A stretch of 33,223 nt of DNA, taken from DATAXV01 sp036272915. GTDB lineage: Bacteria > Chloroflexota > Dormibacteria > Dormibacterales > Dormibacteraceae. The stretch covers positions 1 to 33,223 of the forward strand of contig DATAXV010000045.1 in assembly GCA_036272915.1 (NCBI GenBank). The letters run 5' to 3'. Below are positions 31,079-33,223 of this stretch, piece after piece. The notes below the pieces were generated by a model. It was not told the DNA's origin, ran no database searches, and saw only the letters and a program-made list of their open reading frames with translations. Position numbers and translations under genes: made by a program. Each line of letters opens with the position of its first letter. Position 1 is the first letter of the stretch.

Positions 31079-31855
31079 ATGGCCGACGCGCGAACCGAGG
31101 ACCAGATCTTGGACTGGGTGCGAGAGGAGTACGCGTACCCGTTCGCCGGATGGGACTTCTCCCACCTTCAAGACCGGTGCGACGAATACGGCGAGCTGCC
31201 ATTCGACTACGACGGGGAGTGCGTGTCGCGGATCCGGAAGAGCCGGCACGTCGTCGACATCGGGACCGGTGACGGCGTCCGCTTCGCCGCGTTCCTCCGT
31301 GAGGCCGGGATACCGCGGCCGGCGGCGGCCACTGAGGGATACCCACCCAATCAGGTCCTGGCCCGGACCAATCTCGAACCGCTCGGCATGCAGGCGGTCG
31401 ACGGCTGCGGGACCGAGCCGCTCCCATCCGGATCAGCCGATCTGATCCTGGCTCGCCATGCGGGGTTCGACCCACCCGACACGTTCCGCGTGCTCGAGGC
31501 GGGAGGAACCTGGGTGACGGAACAGGTGGGCGACCAGACCAACCTGGAGATCCATCAGGCGCTCGACGCTCCGATCAACCCGACGGTTGGCTACAACAGC
31601 CTGCAAACGGCGCGAGCACAGGTGGGCGCGGCCGGGTTCGAGATCGAGCGGGCGGAGGAGGGTCTAACCGGCGGACGGTATCACGACGTCGGCATCCTGG
31701 CCTGGTACCTGAAGGCGATCTCATGGGAGATCCCCGACTTCACCGTCAATGCCTACGCGGAGCAGCTCCTCCGGCTCCACCGGCGGATCGAACGTGAAGG
31801 GCCACTCGACGTCCGATTCCACACCATCCTGATCGTGGCTCACAGGCCTCTCTGA
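31079..31855 (+). CDS. SAM-dependent methyltransferase-like protein
   Basis: A 258-residue protein with a class I methyltransferase core. Motif I is HVVDIGTGDGVRFAAFL near residue 60 (GxGxG). The acidic motif II region reads AAATEGYPPNQ, and GSADLILARHAGF then FRVLEAGGTWVTEQVGD match the post-I and motif III strands. The C-terminus forms two helices and a final strand FHTILIVAHRPL. The substrate is unknown. The ATG at 31079 has TAGGAT 8 nt upstream, suggesting a leaderless mRNA; a weak AGGA is in the same place. It stands alone between the carotenoid oxygenase and the tRNA gene. Confidence 0.82.
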   Translation: MADARTEDQILDWVREEYAYPFAGWDFSHLQDRCDEYGELPFDYDGECVSRIRKSRHVVDIGTGDGVRFAAFLREAGIPRPAAATEGYPPNQVLARTNLEPLGMQAVDGCGTEPLPSGSADLILARHAGFDPPDTFRVLEAGGTWVTEQVGDQTNLEIHQALDAPINPTVGYNSLQTARAQVGAAGFEIERAEEGLTGGRYHDVGILAWYLKAISWEIPDFTVNAYAEQLLRLHRRIEREGPLDVRFHTILIVAHRPL

Positions 31856-31952
31856 CCGCCTCGGGGACCGCTTTCCATCGTTTGGCCACCGCGTATTTCA
31901 CAGAGGCGACGCGTGGGGCATCCGGAAAGGTAGAATCTGGTCCTGCACTCGT

Positions 31953-32029
31953 CGGGGGCTGGCGCAGTCCGGCAGCGCGCACGGTTCGGGACCGTGAGGC
32001 CCCGGGTTCGAATCCCGGGCCCCCGACCA
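31953..32029 (+). tRNA. tRNA-Pro (CGG anticodon)
   Basis: A complete 77-nt tRNA. The acceptor stem is CGGGGGC/GCCCCCG with A73 and an encoded CCA; the D stem is GCGC/GCGC. The anticodon stem CACGG/CCGTG holds the loop TTCGGGA, giving anticodon CGG (Pro, codon CCG). The T arm is CCGGG-TTCGAAT-CCCGG. The C1-G72 pair is typical of bacterial tRNA-Pro. Its 3' end lies 16 nt from the stop of a convergent integrase gene and is the probable attachment site. Confidence 0.96.
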
Positions 32030-32045
32030 CCTTTTTCAACTCAAA

Positions 32046-33223
32046 TCAGCCGCTCTTGACCACGTCTTGTGTCGCCTCAGCGGGTTGGGAGGTCACAGGG
32101 AGGTCACGGCCCACCTCCGACACGACATCGACGCGTGGCCTCGCGACCCCCGCCTCTGCCACCTCCGTACCCGCGCCGAAGAAGCCTCTGATCTTGCTCA
32201 CCGCAGACGATCGCATGCGGGGCGTCACGTGGGCATAGGTCTCGACCACGGTGTCCTCTCGGTCCCCAAGCCGTTCCGCCACGTATTTGACGTTCTCGCC
32301 ACTCTCCAGGAGGAGCGTCGCGTGCGTGTGGCGCATGTCATGGAACCGAATGCGCAGCACCGCCGCGCAGGCTTCCGCCCGCGCCTCGAACCGCCGCGTC
32401 GTCTCATCCGGATCGTACGGACGCCCATCGGGCTTGCAGAAGACGAGGTCCAGGTCCGAGGCGCAGTCGTCACCGCGGGCCCGGCGCTCGAACTGCTGGC
32501 TCGCCAGATGTGCCTCCAATACGGCGACCGTCAGATCGTCCACCTCGATCGTCCGCCACGCCTTCGTGCCTGTCTTCAACGAGATGAACCGCCGGCCCGC
32601 GTCGCCGTCCCTCGTCCACTGCTGCCGGACCTGCAGTCGACACCCGTCCAGATCGACATCACGCCGACGGAGGCCGAGCAGCTCGCCACGGCGCATGCCG
32701 GTCGCGAGCGCCAGGTGATAGAGCGCGTGCTCCCGGGTCGTGCGCACGAACCTGAGGAAGCGATCAATCTCCTCGGTCGTCCAGGTCAGCATCTCCTTCC
32801 GCTCTCTCGCATTCGAGTAGCTGAAGGCCCCGACCGCTGGGTTCGTCCTGAGCAGACGATCCTCGACGGCGTCGTTGAGCGCAGCCCGCAGGCACCGGTG
32901 AACGTTCAGCACGCTCTTCCGTGCCAGTCCCTTCCCGCTCCGACTGTTTCCTGAGGTCAGCAGCTCCCGATACAGAGCCTTCACCTCCTGACGGGTCAAG
33001 GACTGAACTCTGACCTCGCCAAGGCGAGGCACGATGTGCCGGGTGATGCCCACCCGGTAGTCGCGCCGCGTGTTCCCCTTCCAGTCACCCGCGTCCAACC
33101 AGGCTCGCAGGTAGTCCCCGAGCTTCACACCGGAGCGGTCCACATAGGTCCGCTCCTCGACCTCGACCCGCAGTCGGTTGAGTTCCTGGAGCGCAGCCTC
33201 CTTGGTTGGGAAGCCACTCCCAC
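32046..33223 (-). CDS. Phage/ICE-type tyrosine integrase (5' end outside the window)
   Basis: At least 392 residues. The reading frame continues to the window edge (GFPTKEAALQELNRLR, then TYVDRSGVKLGDYLRAWL), which is the end of the AP2-like arm-binding domain, so the GTG at 33143 is internal and the true start is beyond 33223. A SAM-like core-binding domain follows (LTRQEVKALYRELL). The catalytic domain has Arg in ATGMRRGELLGL, Lys in SLKTGTKAWRTIEV, HDMRHTHATLLL (H-x-x-R), a GDRED helix and the nucleophile Tyr in VVETYAHVTP. All needed residues are present, so it should be active. It abuts tRNA-Pro tail to tail, marking the end of an integrated element that extends to the right. Confidence 0.93.
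   Translation of the reverse strand, partial: GSGFPTKEAALQELNRLRVEVEERTYVDRSGVKLGDYLRAWLDAGDWKGNTRRDYRVGITRHIVPRLGEVRVQSLTRQEVKALYRELLTSGNSRSGKGLARKSVLNVHRCLRAALNDAVEDRLLRTNPAVGAFSYSNARERKEMLTWTTEEIDRFLRFVRTTREHALYHLALATGMRRGELLGLRRRDVDLDGCRLQVRQQWTRDGDAGRRFISLKTGTKAWRTIEVDDLTVAVLEAHLASQQFERRARGDDCASDLDLVFCKPDGRPYDPDETTRRFEARAEACAAVLRIRFHDMRHTHATLLLESGENVKYVAERLGDREDTVVETYAHVTPRMRSSAVSKIRGFFGAGTEVAEAGVARPRVDVVSEVGRDLPVTSQPAEATQDVVKSG

Noticed and set aside
33143..33143. GTG at 33143 as the integrase start
   Set aside because: The frame continues upstream to the window edge with arm-binding-domain sequence (GFPTKEAALQELNRLR), so this codon is internal.
1..33223. CRISPR arrays, insertion sequences, rRNA or restriction/defence genes
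   Set aside because: No spaced direct repeats, no transposase motifs with terminal repeats, and no rRNA or recognised defence-family signatures were seen on either strand.

Overview
The window is about 33 kb of high-GC chromosomal DNA from a bacterium. Codon use is strongly G/C-ending. Many starts are GTG, and TGA dominates among stops. Genes are packed with 1-4 nt overlaps, and several starts have no Shine-Dalgarno but a TANNNT box 6-8 nt upstream, as expected of leaderless mRNAs. Family content (NarL-type two-component pair, LLM flavin enzymes, DUF427, VOC, DinB/DUF664, NhaA-thioredoxin fusion, MOSC-ferredoxin reductase fusion) suits a soil-type Actinobacteria or Chloroflexota/Dormibacterota-like lineage; no marker gene settles this.

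Layout. 1-1.5 kb: start of a membrane or exported protein (cut by the edge), a GntR/HutC regulator and a small unknown protein, all minus. 1.65-3.8 kb: translationally coupled response regulator and histidine kinase. 3.9-5.45 kb: proline-rich, membrane-anchored beta-propeller protein. 5.46-6.4 kb (minus): APH-like kinase. 6.55-9.7 kb: a tightly coupled sugar-type catabolic operon (Gfo/Idh/MocA dehydrogenase, enolase-superfamily enzyme, DUF6807/PmoA-like protein) preceded by a perfect LacI-family operator. 9.7-11.9 kb: DUF3592 protein, MarR regulator and divergent USP-like gene sharing a palindrome, then a Nudix hydrolase. 12.1-12.55 kb: broken response regulator. 12.6-14.6 kb: NhaA fused to a DsbA-like domain with a single active-site Cys. 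14.6-18.4 kb: internally deleted VOC gene, tandem DUF427 protein, SDR lacking the catalytic Tyr/Lys, and a MOSC-ferredoxin reductase-[2Fe-2S] fusion.

18.46-25.8 kb is mostly minus strand: Cys-rich small protein, a roughly 600-bp gap, VOC protein, zinc alcohol dehydrogenase, frameshifted GNAT, DUF488, MmcQ/YjbR, AraC regulator, mannonate-dehydratase-like enolase-superfamily enzyme, DinB/DUF664 and an LLM oxidoreductase. 25.86-26.96 kb: divergent acyl-CoA-dehydrogenase-like protein. 26.96-28.86 kb (minus): large polytopic membrane protein. 29.0-31.0 kb: PadR regulator divergent from a carotenoid oxygenase, with repeated palindromes over both start regions. 31.08-31.86 kb: methyltransferase-like gene. 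31.95-33.2 kb: tRNA-Pro(CGG) with a tyrosine integrase abutting its 3' end, so the right edge is probably one end of an integrated element that continues outside the window.

No clearly new multi-gene defence or mobile system is visible. The most interesting items are the LacI-operator catabolic operon with a modified enolase active site, the monothiol NhaA-DsbA fusion, the PadR/carotenoid-oxygenase operator array, the unidentified 631-residue membrane protein and the tRNA/integrase boundary.
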